From Bacteroidota bacterium (GTDB lineage: Bacteria; Bacteroidota; Bacteroidia; Bacteroidales; F082): a stretch of DNA of 42,752 nt. The stretch lies in NCBI GenBank assembly GCA_016845175.1, contig JAERTD010000079.1, positions 1-42,752 of the forward strand. Reading direction: 5' to 3'. Positions 1 through 8,315 of this stretch are shown one piece after another. Under the pieces are notes generated by a model, which was given only the letters and a program-made list of their open reading frames with translations, searched no databases and was not told the origin of the DNA. The translations under genes and the position numbers were made by a program. Every line of letters starts with the position of its first letter. Positions within the stretch are counted from its first letter, which is position 1.

Positions 1-28
1 TCATCAAAAAGACAAAAAAGTGAATCTT

Positions 29-61
29 TTTGCTTTCCTTTTCATGAATTTTATATTTTTG
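29..61 (+). promoter_or_regulatory. Promoter of the tRNA-Met gene
   Basis: A TTG (30-32) lies 21 nt before TATTTTTG (54-61), which fits the Bacteroidota -33/-7 pattern (TTG, 17-23 nt, TAnnTTTG). Transcription would begin near 67, a few bases before the mature tRNA. The assignment rests on pattern match and position. Confidence 0.55.
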
Positions 62-73
62 CAGCCTCAATTT

Positions 74-147
74 GGCGAGGTAGCTCAGTCGGTTAGAGCG
101 TCGGATTCATAACCCGGAGGTCCCGAGTTCAATTCTCGGTCCCGCTA
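74..147 (+). tRNA. tRNA-Met (anticodon CAT)
   Basis: A 74-nt cloverleaf can be drawn by hand. The acceptor is 74-80 with 140-146, the D stem GCTC/GAGC, the anticodon loop TTCATAA (106-112, anticodon CAT at 108-110), the variable loop 118-122, the T arm CCGAG/CTCGG with loop TTCAATT, and the discriminator is A147. CCA is not encoded. The G1-T72 end and sequence suggest elongator Met, but a lysidine-modified tRNA-Ile2 cannot be excluded by eye. There are A·C mismatches at positions 5-68 and 31-39. Confidence 0.93.
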
Positions 148-151
148 CAAC

Positions 152-183
152 AAAAACCCATTGCCATGGCAATGGGTTTTTTT
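152..183 (+). terminator. Perfect palindromic terminator after the tRNA
   Basis: A 20-nt perfect palindrome (157-176, centred on CCATGG) is flanked by A5 on the left and T7 on the right. The hairpin plus U-tract can therefore act in both directions. It lies 5 nt after the tRNA. Confidence 0.85.
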
Positions 184-252
184 ATTTCCATGAAAGCCCG
201 AATGTATTCGAGGACTTTCTGGAAATAAAAAGATAAAGCCTGAAAAGGCTTT
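181..252. repeat. Two further hairpins behind the tRNA terminator
   Basis: Bases 181-190 pair perfectly with 220-229, then 192-196 with 215-219 after a bulged T191, and 199-202 with 207-210. This gives a long stem of about 20 bp in total. A second short stem follows (AAAGCC 235-240 with GGCTTT 247-252) and then GGTTTTT. I see no coding sequence here. The function is unknown; it could be an extended processing or termination region, or a decayed inverted-repeat element. Confidence 0.6.
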
Positions 253-364
253 GGTTTTTGTTGGGCTCCCTTTCAGTGCCGTGAGAATCAGCGCAGCTAA
301 TTCTTGGTAACAATTCAGAATAGGTATAAACTAATAAATGCCAATTGTTCTCATGTGTTTTTGT

Positions 365-372
365 TATTTTTA
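365..372 (+). promoter_or_regulatory. Possible -7 box upstream of the 404 gene
   Basis: TATTTTTA matches TAnnTTTG at five of six fixed positions and ends 32 nt before the start codon. No clear -33 TTG is seen at the usual distance. Confidence 0.3.
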
Positions 373-403
373 AGGACCTATTAACCCAAACAATTATCCT
401 TAA

Positions 404-2518
404 ATGATTAAAACAAAACAAGGTGTCTTTTGGCTAGTAAGCCTATTATCTATTTCGTTTTCTTCGTATTCTCAAGTCTCTGACAGCCTTTTTGATCTTT
501 CATGTCAGCATGAAAACATCGTCATATTAAATGAAGACATGGAAGTACTCATCAGTGGAAGAAAGACCTATCTGATGACAGCCACTGTAATTAAAGACCT
601 AAAATTTGTTATTAAAAATACTGATGGGCTGAAGGAAATGAATCCCATTACCTTGCCACAAGAATTTGACGAATTATTTATACATCACGCACCGGCTATA
701 AGAAATACCGACTGGAGTTATGATTTAGTAGATATACTCAAATTTGAGGCGAAAAAGAATGCTGGCTTGGCTTCATCTGAAAATGTGGACATAAAGATTG
801 TACAAAGAGAGGAAAGGGTATTGAACACAGAAGGCTTTTTTGGGAAAATATTTGAAAGTGATTATTACCTGGAAAACATCGCCGTTGGTGATACCATCCA
901 CCTTTCCTGTGTTTATGATATTCCGTTCAAAGAAAACTGGTTAAAGCTTTTATCCAATCTGCTTTTCTTTCATGGTAAATATCCTAAAAAGACCTATAAT
1001 CTTAAATGGTGCTATCATAAAGATTTAGAAGTTGATTCCGTTTTTCAGAATCACGAAAACCCCGGGCTGAGTATTGAGGACAATAATTTTTGTTACGAAT
1101 GGTCATTTAAAAATTTACCAGGATGTTTGGATGAGCCATGTAGCCGTCCCTATAAAGAACTACCTTATTTTGTTTTTACTCCCAAGTCTTACGATTTTGA
1201 GTATGAGCATTTTAATTCATTTAAATTGGAGTTTATTCCTCCCTATTTTCTGCAGGCTGCTAAAAGAGAAAGTGAACTTTATGTGGAATACTGGGATAAT
1301 GTAATTGGTAATAAAAGCAAGAACAATCTGCGGTATCAGAGGATTGTTGATAGAATCTCCCGTATGGCTGGCGATGATACAACAGGCCTTCAGAAAATGA
1401 GGTATTTTCAACAGTTCATGGTTGATAGCGTTTCCTATGAGCCTGCAATTGGCTATTATAAGCATAATGAAGATCACCTGAAACAGAAAGGAGGTGTTGA
1501 TTTATATGGTCGAAGAGTAAGAGACCATAACATAGATCGTGTTTATGGTAATGTCATTGGGAAATTTGGTCTGAATACTTATACAGCCTATCCGGTGGAT
1601 TCAAGAATGGGTGAAATAGGACCATTTTACACAGCAACGGTAAAGGATAATGATTTGCTTTTTGCTGTTGTGCTTAAAAACGTAACATTTGGTCTTGTCA
1701 TACCTAAATCGGATAAAAACCATTATTATTTTGAAGAATTTCCCTTCTATTACGAAGGAATCCCTGTACTATTGATTCATTATACAGATTACCCAAATGA
1801 ACTGGAAAAAAGAAATTTCAATACAAAATATCGTGAAATTAGTACCCCTGTGAGTAATTGGAAGGATAATTACAGAAAGACTCAAAGTCAAGTAACTATT
1901 AACATAGATAACAATCAGGCATGGTTTAAGACAAGGGTAATTTTATCCGGACAATATTCAACTTTGACCCGGGCAGTGTATGATGACAAACCCATTGACT
2001 CTACCATAAACCCTCAGTACTTTAAGCCTGTATGGGATATTTCACCGACTGTAAATGTATCAAAGCTTGAGCCAGCACATCCGTCAATTTTCTATCCTTT
2101 TAAAACCAGTATAGCTCTGGAGTATTCTGTTGATGATATATTTAATAAGAAGGGTGATGCTTATACTTTGAATCCAGGTCGATGGGTCCACTTGATCCAA
2201 GGAGGGCATATGACAGGCAAACCCCGTTTACTTGATTATTATCCCGACTTCATAGGTTGTGATACGTATACTTATATGATAGAGTTTGATAAGAAAATAA
2301 ACATCGACGAGCAGAACAAAACGGCATCTGTAAAGAATGATTTTGCTCATCTGGGTTATACAGTCAAGCAAATTGATTCTCATAAGATTCTGATAACTTG
2401 CAGGTATAGTGTTCAGTCAAGAATGATTGCAGCTGATGATATTGCCAATGTGGAGCAAATACAAAAGGCGATCAATGAAATTGCAGGGAAAGAACTCATA
2501 ATCAGAGTTACTGAATAG
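404..2518 (+). CDS. Secreted DUF3857/transglutaminase-like protein lacking the catalytic triad
   Basis: 704 aa with a signal peptide at residues 1-23 (cleavage after SSYSQ). The middle third (about 140-260) has the beta-rich, Trp/Pro-containing look of the DUF3857 domain. Residues 315-460 follow the layout of the transglutaminase core that usually comes after it (MRYFQQFMVDSVSYEP, then a GKFGLNTYTAYPVDSR segment, then a GIPVLLIHY segment). The usual GDCKDK cysteine motif is replaced by RVRDHNIDRVYG, and the expected His and Asp positions are not conserved. By inference this is an exported non-catalytic relative, perhaps a binding or envelope protein. The family call is moderate because it rests on layout rather than strong motifs. 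The gene is monocistronic and convergent with the next one. Confidence 0.6.
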   Translation: MIKTKQGVFWLVSLLSISFSSYSQVSDSLFDLSCQHENIVILNEDMEVLISGRKTYLMTATVIKDLKFVIKNTDGLKEMNPITLPQEFDELFIHHAPAIRNTDWSYDLVDILKFEAKKNAGLASSENVDIKIVQREERVLNTEGFFGKIFESDYYLENIAVGDTIHLSCVYDIPFKENWLKLLSNLLFFHGKYPKKTYNLKWCYHKDLEVDSVFQNHENPGLSIEDNNFCYEWSFKNLPGCLDEPCSRPYKELPYFVFTPKSYDFEYEHFNSFKLEFIPPYFLQAAKRESELYVEYWDNVIGNKSKNNLRYQRIVDRISRMAGDDTTGLQKMRYFQQFMVDSVSYEPAIGYYKHNEDHLKQKGGVDLYGRRVRDHNIDRVYGNVIGKFGLNTYTAYPVDSRMGEIGPFYTATVKDNDLLFAVVLKNVTFGLVIPKSDKNHYYFEEFPFYYEGIPVLLIHYTDYPNELEKRNFNTKYREISTPVSNWKDNYRKTQSQVTINIDNNQAWFKTRVILSGQYSTLTRAVYDDKPIDSTINPQYFKPVWDISPTVNVSKLEPAHPSIFYPFKTSIALEYSVDDIFNKKGDAYTLNPGRWVHLIQGGHMTGKPRLLDYYPDFIGCDTYTYMIEFDKKINIDEQNKTASVKNDFAHLGYTVKQIDSHKILITCRYSVQSRMIAADDIANVEQIQKAINEIAGKELIIRVTE

Positions 2519-2572
2519 ATAAATTGCTATTCTAAGATAGATGCTCACTAAAACTCAAGACAGGTTTTCACG

Positions 2573-4120
2573 TTACAGCTTCACCAACTTCTTCATAACC
2601 GGTGTTTTACCGGGAATTTGAATCGATAAAATATAATGACCCGGAGTCAATGACTCCACATCAATGGATGCTTCATTGTGGGAATGCTCTGCGGTGATCC
2701 ATAGCTGGCCATCCATACCAAATATATTTATTGTCACAGGAGTATTGGTGAGTTTTCTGATGTATAGCCTACTTTCCACAGGGTTAGGATAGTAAACAAA
2801 TCCTGAGGATAAAATATCTGACCCCAAATCCCCACTGGGGTCATCATTGGCAATACAGATAGCCTCTTTGTCAAAAAGAATATGATGGTAAGGTTGGTGA
2901 TTGGTAGTATCCAAGGAGGGTTGTCTGTAAGGGGTGACTGAAATATGTGGGTCTGCTACTTGCATAGTGTCACTAATAAGAATAATATTGCTCGGATAAT
3001 CAATGCACAAATCATTACCATCAGATCCTGTTTTACCAATAAAAGAACTTCCAGCGGAGTAACCCAAATAATATATGGTATCGGACACCACTTCCACAGA
3101 AGTAATACTTGAGTTTGTATTAGTAATAGTTGTGTCCATTAATACTTGGTGTTGCCACAAAATATTACCATTTATGGAAATACTCATGAGAAGGCCATAG
3201 TGTGTACCTTCCTGTATGCAGCTGCCTGTTAGAACAAAAGATGTGCTGTCGTTTGATGCCTCAATGTTTTGTAAGTTTATTGTTCCTTCTGGATTCTCAA
3301 GCTTGTAAACAGCATATAAGTTGAGGTCATCGTTGAACAATATGATATGTTGTGAGGCATGGTCCGAATGATTGTTGTTCGTTAACAGGACAAATGTATC
3401 AGCATGCTCAAGTTTGACTATTTCTTGCGCAATAAGTGTTTTTTCCGGCAATAGATAGGAGGTTGACTTTATGAGGTCACCTTTTAAATCTGTGCGGAAT
3501 AAAAAAACACTATTCATATCATATGTCGAACACATTACGTAGGAGTTTTCCTCCGGAATAATTCCTCTAATGGAACCACTTCTGCTATTTAAACTATACT
3601 CGTAACCCCACTCAATCTGACCATCGGCATCACATTTTCCCAGATAATTGGCGAGGGAGCAATCGGAAATGCCAAATAAAAAACCGTTATCACCTTGTGC
3701 AGACGGAGCAACTGTATACACCGTGAGTGGATTCCCATTTGTGTGAAAGTAATTCCTCTGCCATAGAATATGATTAGTTTTGTCAAGCTTTAATATTACA
3801 TATGAGGAATTGTGGTCTGAGGTGTTGACTGTCAGGAGAATGCATCCGTCGTTTGTCTCCACAAGTTGAGGTATAAAACACCTTAAGTCATCAGCAAATG
3901 TTAGACTCCAGGAAAGGTTTAGGTTTTTGTCCAATTTGCAAAACTGAGGATTTACATTACCCCAGCTTTCTCTCCCTCCTGTGATAAACTCACCATCAGT
4001 TAGCTGCTTAAAACGCTGAAAATGTCCATCTGAAATATATTTTGTCACTAAAGTGTCCTGTGAGGAAAGCTGACTAAAAGAAAAAATCAGCAGTATGCAT
4101 AAGAATGACTGTTTCATCAT
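2573..4120 (-). CDS. T9SS-secreted beta-propeller-like protein with C-terminal sorting domain
   Basis: 515 aa with a signal peptide (MMKQSFLCILLIFSFSQLSSQ). The body (about 25-400) is a chain of strand-rich units with recurrent WGNVNPQFCKLDKNLNLSW-like and LWQRNYF segments, as in secreted Bacteroidota proteins annotated as beta-propeller or delta-60-repeat. The last 75 residues form a T9SS type A sorting domain: YYPNPVESRLYI, then VTINIFGMDGQ, GHYILSIQ and the terminal KLVKL. The protein is therefore expected to cross the outer membrane by type IX secretion and be anchored or released there. The ligand or role is not recognisable. It is convergent with the preceding gene, with 54 nt between stops and no clear terminator. 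Confidence 0.8.
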   Translation of the reverse strand: MMKQSFLCILLIFSFSQLSSQDTLVTKYISDGHFQRFKQLTDGEFITGGRESWGNVNPQFCKLDKNLNLSWSLTFADDLRCFIPQLVETNDGCILLTVNTSDHNSSYVILKLDKTNHILWQRNYFHTNGNPLTVYTVAPSAQGDNGFLFGISDCSLANYLGKCDADGQIEWGYEYSLNSRSGSIRGIIPEENSYVMCSTYDMNSVFLFRTDLKGDLIKSTSYLLPEKTLIAQEIVKLEHADTFVLLTNNNHSDHASQHIILFNDDLNLYAVYKLENPEGTINLQNIEASNDSTSFVLTGSCIQEGTHYGLLMSISINGNILWQHQVLMDTTITNTNSSITSVEVVSDTIYYLGYSAGSSFIGKTGSDGNDLCIDYPSNIILISDTMQVADPHISVTPYRQPSLDTTNHQPYHHILFDKEAICIANDDPSGDLGSDILSSGFVYYPNPVESRLYIRKLTNTPVTINIFGMDGQLWITAEHSHNEASIDVESLTPGHYILSIQIPGKTPVMKKLVKL

Positions 4121-4320
4121 TTTGTTTTCTCAAAATTACATAGGAATAGTACTTTCTCAGCTTAGAATAAATATGAATTGCTGCATTTACTCACCACCCT
4201 AGATCAAACGTTTTTTGCTGGTTTTTGATTTTTTTTGTAATTTCATTAGCCAAAAGTGCTCATTTATAATAGTTAAATGCGAAAATTGACAATCAAGACA
4301 GTAGTTCCGAACCTATCAGT

Positions 4321-5466
4321 ATGTTAAAGAAAAACAGAATAAAACTCAGCATACTTTTACCACCTGCAGTAGGTTACTCCATCCGTTTGCACCAGCCCTT
4401 GCTCATGAAGTATAAGCCATCCGGTCGGTATGTGTTCCGCTTTGCTGTTACCTTTCTCATCAACCTGATTAATTGGCCTTTCCGAACTTATGAGCGTTTG
4501 TTCATCAATCCAACATATGATAGGAAGGACATCAGCAAACCTCCTGTTTTTATCATTGGTCACTGGCGCAGTGGAACGACCTACCTGCATAATCTCATGT
4601 GCCAGGATCCCGATATGGCTTATGTGACTACCTACCACAGTGTTTTTCCGGATACTTTATTTAATTCTTCGGGCAGGATCCTTTTTAAAAATTTCATGCG
4701 TTTGTTTATCCCACGAAAAAGAAAAGGAGACAATGTGCAACTGAGTGCAGATTTCCCTCAGGAAGATGAGTTTACTCTGGGCGCTTATTCCTCCATTTGC
4801 TTTTATCATTTTTGGATGTTTCCCAGGGAAATGATGCGTTTCTATGAGCAATTTGTCAGGTTTCAAGGGCAGGATGCCTTGGTAGTAAGCAACTGGGAGA
4901 AAGAATACAAAAGATTGATTAATAAAGCAGTGCGGAATAAGGGTGGAGAGCAGTTTGTATCTAAGAATCCAGTAAATACAGCCAGAATTAAACAGCTGTT
5001 AAAAGCCTTCCCTAAGGCAAAATTTATCCATATCCATAGAAACCCGGTGGAGGTCTATTTGTCTACCCTCCATTTCTTTAACTCCATGATGCCCAGGCTC
5101 CGTCTTCAATCTATCACTGCCACTGATCTTGAAAAACAAACCATAGACTTGTATACCAAATTAATGGGTGACTTCCTGGAACAACGACAGCTCATTCCTA
5201 CTGGACAATTAGTAGAGATTGGTTTTGAAGACTTGCAGGCATCACCCGTTAAAAAGATACACTCTATCTATCAGAACCTTGGTTTGAGTGGTTTTGAAGA
5301 TATGCTTCCTCAGCTGGAAAACTATCTTCAAAGCCTGAAAGGCTACAAAAAGAATGAGCACCAAATCAGCCCATCTAAATTAGAAGAACTAAAAAAAGCC
5401 TTTAAGCCCTATATGCAGGCTTTTGAATATTCCATACCAGACACTATAAAGATCATGGATGAATAG
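4321..5466 (+). CDS. Sulfotransferase family protein
   Basis: 381 aa. It shows the PAPS-binding signature of sulfotransferases. The 5'-phosphosulfate loop is FIIGHWRSGTTYLHN (residues 78-91), and a 3'-phosphate-binding segment, FIHIHRNPVEVYLSTL, lies at about 235-250. The family transfers sulfate from PAPS to an acceptor hydroxyl or amine; the acceptor cannot be told here. Length is normal for the bacterial Sulfotransfer_3 type. Residues 40-55 are hydrophobic, so membrane association is possible. The CYTH gene follows after 83 nt on the same strand and may share its transcript. A sulfatase lies 27 kb away but nothing links the two directly. Confidence 0.85.
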   Translation: MLKKNRIKLSILLPPAVGYSIRLHQPLLMKYKPSGRYVFRFAVTFLINLINWPFRTYERLFINPTYDRKDISKPPVFIIGHWRSGTTYLHNLMCQDPDMAYVTTYHSVFPDTLFNSSGRILFKNFMRLFIPRKRKGDNVQLSADFPQEDEFTLGAYSSICFYHFWMFPREMMRFYEQFVRFQGQDALVVSNWEKEYKRLINKAVRNKGGEQFVSKNPVNTARIKQLLKAFPKAKFIHIHRNPVEVYLSTLHFFNSMMPRLRLQSITATDLEKQTIDLYTKLMGDFLEQRQLIPTGQLVEIGFEDLQASPVKKIHSIYQNLGLSGFEDMLPQLENYLQSLKGYKKNEHQISPSKLEELKKAFKPYMQAFEYSIPDTIKIMDE

Positions 5467-5549
5467 TATCCCATTCGGTGCTAAGCTTCTTCCCTGAGGC
5501 TGGTATTATTCGTATTTTTGAGCCACCTCAAAAGCTTGATTCATTAATT

Positions 5550-6023
5550 ATGGGTGTTGAAATAGAAAGAAAATATCTTGTAGTTTCAGATTTTAAGGCT
5601 GATGCTACAGATTCATATGTTATAAAGCAAGGTTATTTGTCGTCACATCCCTGGCGAAGTGTACGCGTACGAATTAGTGCTGATCTTGCCTTTTTGACCG
5701 TTAAAGGGGCATCAGATGCCAATGGTTTAAGTCGTTATGAATGGGAAAAAGAAATTGATATCCAGGAGGCTGAGGCATTGCTGAAGTTGTGTGAACCTGG
5801 GATTATCCATAAAACCCGTTATTTGATCCCTGAAAAAGGAGGCTTGCAATTTGAAGTGGATGTGTTTGAGGGCCAGAACAAAGGCCTGGTCATTGCTGAA
5901 ATCGAACTGCCTACTGAACATCATGTCTTTAACAAACCATCCTGGCTGGGGGAGGAGGTAAGCGGCGATGAGAAGTATTACAATGCCTCTCTTAGCCAAT
6001 TCCCCTATGAAAAATGGAAGTGA
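5550..6023 (+). CDS. CYTH domain protein (triphosphate-tunnel metalloenzyme family)
   Basis: 157 aa from ATG 5550. A longer reading from 5478 adds 24 residues with no CYTH similarity, so the start next to the signature is preferred. The N-terminus MGVEIERKYLV is the ExExK motif of CYTH enzymes. Alternating charged strands follow: VRVRI, FLTVKG, RYEWEKEI, KTRYLI, FEVDVFEG and IAEIELP. These line the tunnel that binds triphosphate substrates with metal ions. Small bacterial members are inorganic triphosphatases or thiamine triphosphatase-like enzymes; the substrate here is not known. It sits just downstream of the sulfotransferase. Confidence 0.88.
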   Translation: MGVEIERKYLVVSDFKADATDSYVIKQGYLSSHPWRSVRVRISADLAFLTVKGASDANGLSRYEWEKEIDIQEAEALLKLCEPGIIHKTRYLIPEKGGLQFEVDVFEGQNKGLVIAEIELPTEHHVFNKPSWLGEEVSGDEKYYNASLSQFPYEKWK

Positions 6024-6156
6024 TATCGAAATGAAATTTTCATTGCATGTGACATATGTTTCTATGGGGACGGACATTTGTGCGCTCTAGAAAGAGACAT
6101 CAGGCAACCATCACATTAATTAATAGGTCTGGGTTTATGTGCGAGTAAAATATTAT

Positions 6157-6164
6157 TATTTTTG
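6157..6164 (+). promoter_or_regulatory. -7 box of the DUF1573 gene
   Basis: TATTTTTG is an exact TAnnTTTG match ending 20 nt before the ATG at 6185. No TTG is seen at the expected distance, only TTTATG around 6134, so the -33 element is weak. Confidence 0.45.
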
Positions 6165-6184
6165 TGGTCTAAAATGATTAAACA

Positions 6185-6643
6185 ATGAAGAAATTAATGT
6201 TACTGGTAGTTTTATTTGCCACCATGCTTTCAGCTACTGCTCAAAAACAAGTCGAAGAGGAAAAAGTCAATGGTCCTAAAATATCATTCAATACTACTAC
6301 CCATGAATATGGGGAGATATATGTGGGATCTGATGGTTCATATTCTTTCGAATTTGTAAACACAGGCAATGAGCCGCTCATACTTTCAAAGCCCCGATCA
6401 TCATGTGGTTGCACAGTGCCTTCATGGCCAAAAGAGCCCATTTTACCCGGTGAAAGCAATGAGATAAAGGTTACCTATAATACACGTAAAGCTGGTCCTT
6501 TTAACAAAACGGTTACCATCTATTCCAATGCAGCAAATAAAAAGAATGTTGTCTTGAGGATAAAGGGTAAGGTTATTAAGGAACCTGCTGAAAAATTACC
6601 CGAAAAGGAAAATGCTATAGGTGCAGCTCCTGGGTCAAACTAG
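6185..6643 (+). CDS. Exported DUF1573 domain protein
   Basis: 152 aa with a signal peptide (cleavage after ATAQ, about residue 20). The DUF1573 core covers residues 30-130 and includes FVNTGNEPLILSKPRSSCGCTVP, with the family's CGC motif, and a PGESNEIKVTYNT segment. It ends in a Lys/Glu/Pro-rich tail. The fold is an immunoglobulin-like (ASPM/SPD-2/Hydin-type) beta sandwich, common in Bacteroidota periplasmic proteins of unknown function. A strong terminator directly follows, so the gene appears to be its own unit with the promoter box at 6157. Confidence 0.88.
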   Translation: MKKLMLLVVLFATMLSATAQKQVEEEKVNGPKISFNTTTHEYGEIYVGSDGSYSFEFVNTGNEPLILSKPRSSCGCTVPSWPKEPILPGESNEIKVTYNTRKAGPFNKTVTIYSNAANKKNVVLRIKGKVIKEPAEKLPEKENAIGAAPGSN

Positions 6644-6669
6644 ACTTCAAAACGTAATTGAGAATATAG

Positions 6670-6713
6670 CCTGGTTATACAGCACCCTGTGCATGGATTA
6701 CCAGGTTTTTTTT
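6670..6713 (+). terminator. Intrinsic terminator after the DUF1573 gene
   Basis: CCTGGT (6670-6675) pairs with ACCAGG (6700-6705), with an inner GCAC/GTGC stem, followed by eight T (6706-6713). Confidence 0.85.
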
Positions 6714-6746
6714 ATTAACCACAGCCCTAAATAAAACCTAGTACTT

Positions 6747-7943
6747 ATGCCAAATATTTCCAAAAAAGGGCATGCGATGCCCGAATCACCCATCAGAAAA
6801 CTGGTGCCTTATGCAGAAGCTGCAAAAAAAAGAGGTGTAAAGGTGCACCATCTGAATATTGGTCAACCCGATATTGAAACTCCAGAAGGTGCTTTAGATG
6901 CCGTTAGAACCTATGGTCCAAGAGTAATCGAATACAGCCATTCTGCAGGTATGATCCAACTCAGGGAAAAACTGGTGGAATACTATAAAACTGTAAATAT
7001 TGAGGTGAGTACCGATGATATTATAGTGGGCGCTGGTGCTTCTGAGGCCTTGCTCTTTGCCTTCCAGTCCATTATGGATCCAGATGATGAGGTTATTGTT
7101 CCGGAGCCATTCTATGCCAATTACAATGGTTTTGCTGTGAATGCAGGAATCAATGTAAAGCCCATTTTTTCTTCAATAGATACCGGATTTGCTTTACCAC
7201 CCATTGAAGACTTTGAAAAGAATATTACTCCAAAAACAAAGGCTATCCTGGTTTGTAACCCAAACAATCCTACAGGATACCTTTATTCCAAAGAAGAATT
7301 AAATACACTGAGGGATATCGTTAAAAAGCATGACCTCTTTCTTATTGCTGATGAAGTATATCGTGAGTTTACATATGATGGCAAAACTCATACTTCTGCT
7401 ATGCATCTTGAAGGGATAGAGCAAAATGTGATTTTGATAGACTCTGTGTCCAAGCGTTATAGCGCTTGTGGTGTGCGGATCGGATGGATGGTGTCAAGAA
7501 ACAAGGCATTGATGGCCACAGCCTTAAAATTTGCTCAGGCCCGATTGAGTCCGCCTACTTATGGTCAGGTTTCTGCGACAGCTGCTGTGGATACACCAGA
7601 CTCTTACTTCGAATCTGTTCAGGCGGAATATCTGGCCAGAAGAAATACTGTGGTTGAAGGAATTAATAACATAAAAGATGCCTACTGCCCCAATCCAAGT
7701 GGTGCTTTTTATGTAGTTGCCAAATTGCCCATCGATGATTCTGATAAGTTTTGCCAGTGGTTATTGGAAGACTTTAGTTATGAAAATCAGACTGTTATGT
7801 TCGCGCCTGCTTCAGGTTTTTATTCAACGGAAGGAAGAGGGAAAGATGAGGTTCGCATCAGCTATGTGCTCAATGTGGATGATTTAAAAGCATCAGTAAA
7901 GGTGCTGGATGAGGCCTTGAAGGTGTATCCTGGAAGGGTATAA
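6747..7943 (+). CDS. Class I/II PLP-dependent aminotransferase
   Basis: 398 aa, full length for fold-type I aminotransferases of the aspartate/aromatic group. Visible landmarks are LNIGQPDIETP near residue 35, the GAGASEALLFAF cofactor-phosphate region near 95, VCNPNNPTGYLYS near 170, the LIADEVYREF segment near 205, and the Schiff-base lysine K236 in DSVSKRYSACGVRIGW. The terminal arginine that binds the substrate carboxylate is in DEVRISYVL. The amino-group donor cannot be told. hypA follows after 30 nt on the same strand, so the two are probably co-transcribed although functionally unrelated. Confidence 0.9.
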   Translation: MPNISKKGHAMPESPIRKLVPYAEAAKKRGVKVHHLNIGQPDIETPEGALDAVRTYGPRVIEYSHSAGMIQLREKLVEYYKTVNIEVSTDDIIVGAGASEALLFAFQSIMDPDDEVIVPEPFYANYNGFAVNAGINVKPIFSSIDTGFALPPIEDFEKNITPKTKAILVCNPNNPTGYLYSKEELNTLRDIVKKHDLFLIADEVYREFTYDGKTHTSAMHLEGIEQNVILIDSVSKRYSACGVRIGWMVSRNKALMATALKFAQARLSPPTYGQVSATAAVDTPDSYFESVQAEYLARRNTVVEGINNIKDAYCPNPSGAFYVVAKLPIDDSDKFCQWLLEDFSYENQTVMFAPASGFYSTEGRGKDEVRISYVLNVDDLKASVKVLDEALKVYPGRV

Positions 7944-7973
7944 TCGAGTACAACTAAAACCAATGGCGATAAT

Positions 7974-8315
7974 ATGCATGAGTTTTCCATAGCCGTAAGT
8001 ATCGTAGAAATCGCTGAATCAGAAGCCAGGAAGGCTAAAGCCTCTACGGTTACCGAACTTGATCTTGACATTGGAACCCTGTCAGGTATTGAGTTTTATG
8101 CTCTGGAAACGGCCCTCGAAATGGCCATAAAGAAAACCATGCTGGAAAAAGCCCAGGTCAGAATCAACAAGGTTCAGGCTACAGCCCGCTGCCAGGATTG
8201 CGGATCAGAATTTGATATTTCAAGCAGTTTTGACCCGTGTCCTAAATGTGAGGGTTTATATCACGACATACTAAGTGGTAAGGAGCTAAAGGTCAGGTCG
8301 CTGGTGGTGGAGTGA
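7974..8315 (+). CDS. hypA: Hydrogenase nickel incorporation protein HypA
   Basis: 113 aa, typical HypA length. It begins MHEFSIA; the N-terminal Met-His pair is the nickel site of the family. The zinc ribbon is intact: CQDCG and CPKCEG supply the two CxxC pairs. HypA delivers Ni(II) during [NiFe]-hydrogenase (or urease) maturation, normally with HypB. No hydrogenase structural gene, urease or hypB/D/E/F is in the window. The only other hyp-like piece is the truncated HypC chimera on the opposite strand, whose 3' end overlaps this gene by 23 nt. hypA itself looks undamaged. Confidence 0.93.
   Translation: MHEFSIAVSIVEIAESEARKAKASTVTELDLDIGTLSGIEFYALETALEMAIKKTMLEKAQVRINKVQATARCQDCGSEFDISSSFDPCPKCEGLYHDILSGKELKVRSLVVE

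Noticed and set aside
106..113. TTCATAAC inside the tRNA, and again at about 2591 in a coding region
   Set aside because: Single copies without a partner 20 bp away; in the tRNA it is just the anticodon loop. Not counted as regulator sites.
1..183. tRNA gene as an integration (att) site of a mobile element
   Set aside because: No integrase, no repeat of the tRNA 3' end within the window, and the downstream genes look like core or ordinary accessory genes.
182..421. 79-codon open frame on the minus strand behind the tRNA
   Set aside because: It covers the hairpin region and overlaps the promoter and start of the 404 gene; no signal or family features and no promoter of its own.
5478..5549. 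Longer N-terminus for the CYTH protein
   Set aside because: The 24 extra residues are not CYTH-like, and the family begins right at MGVEIERKYLV.
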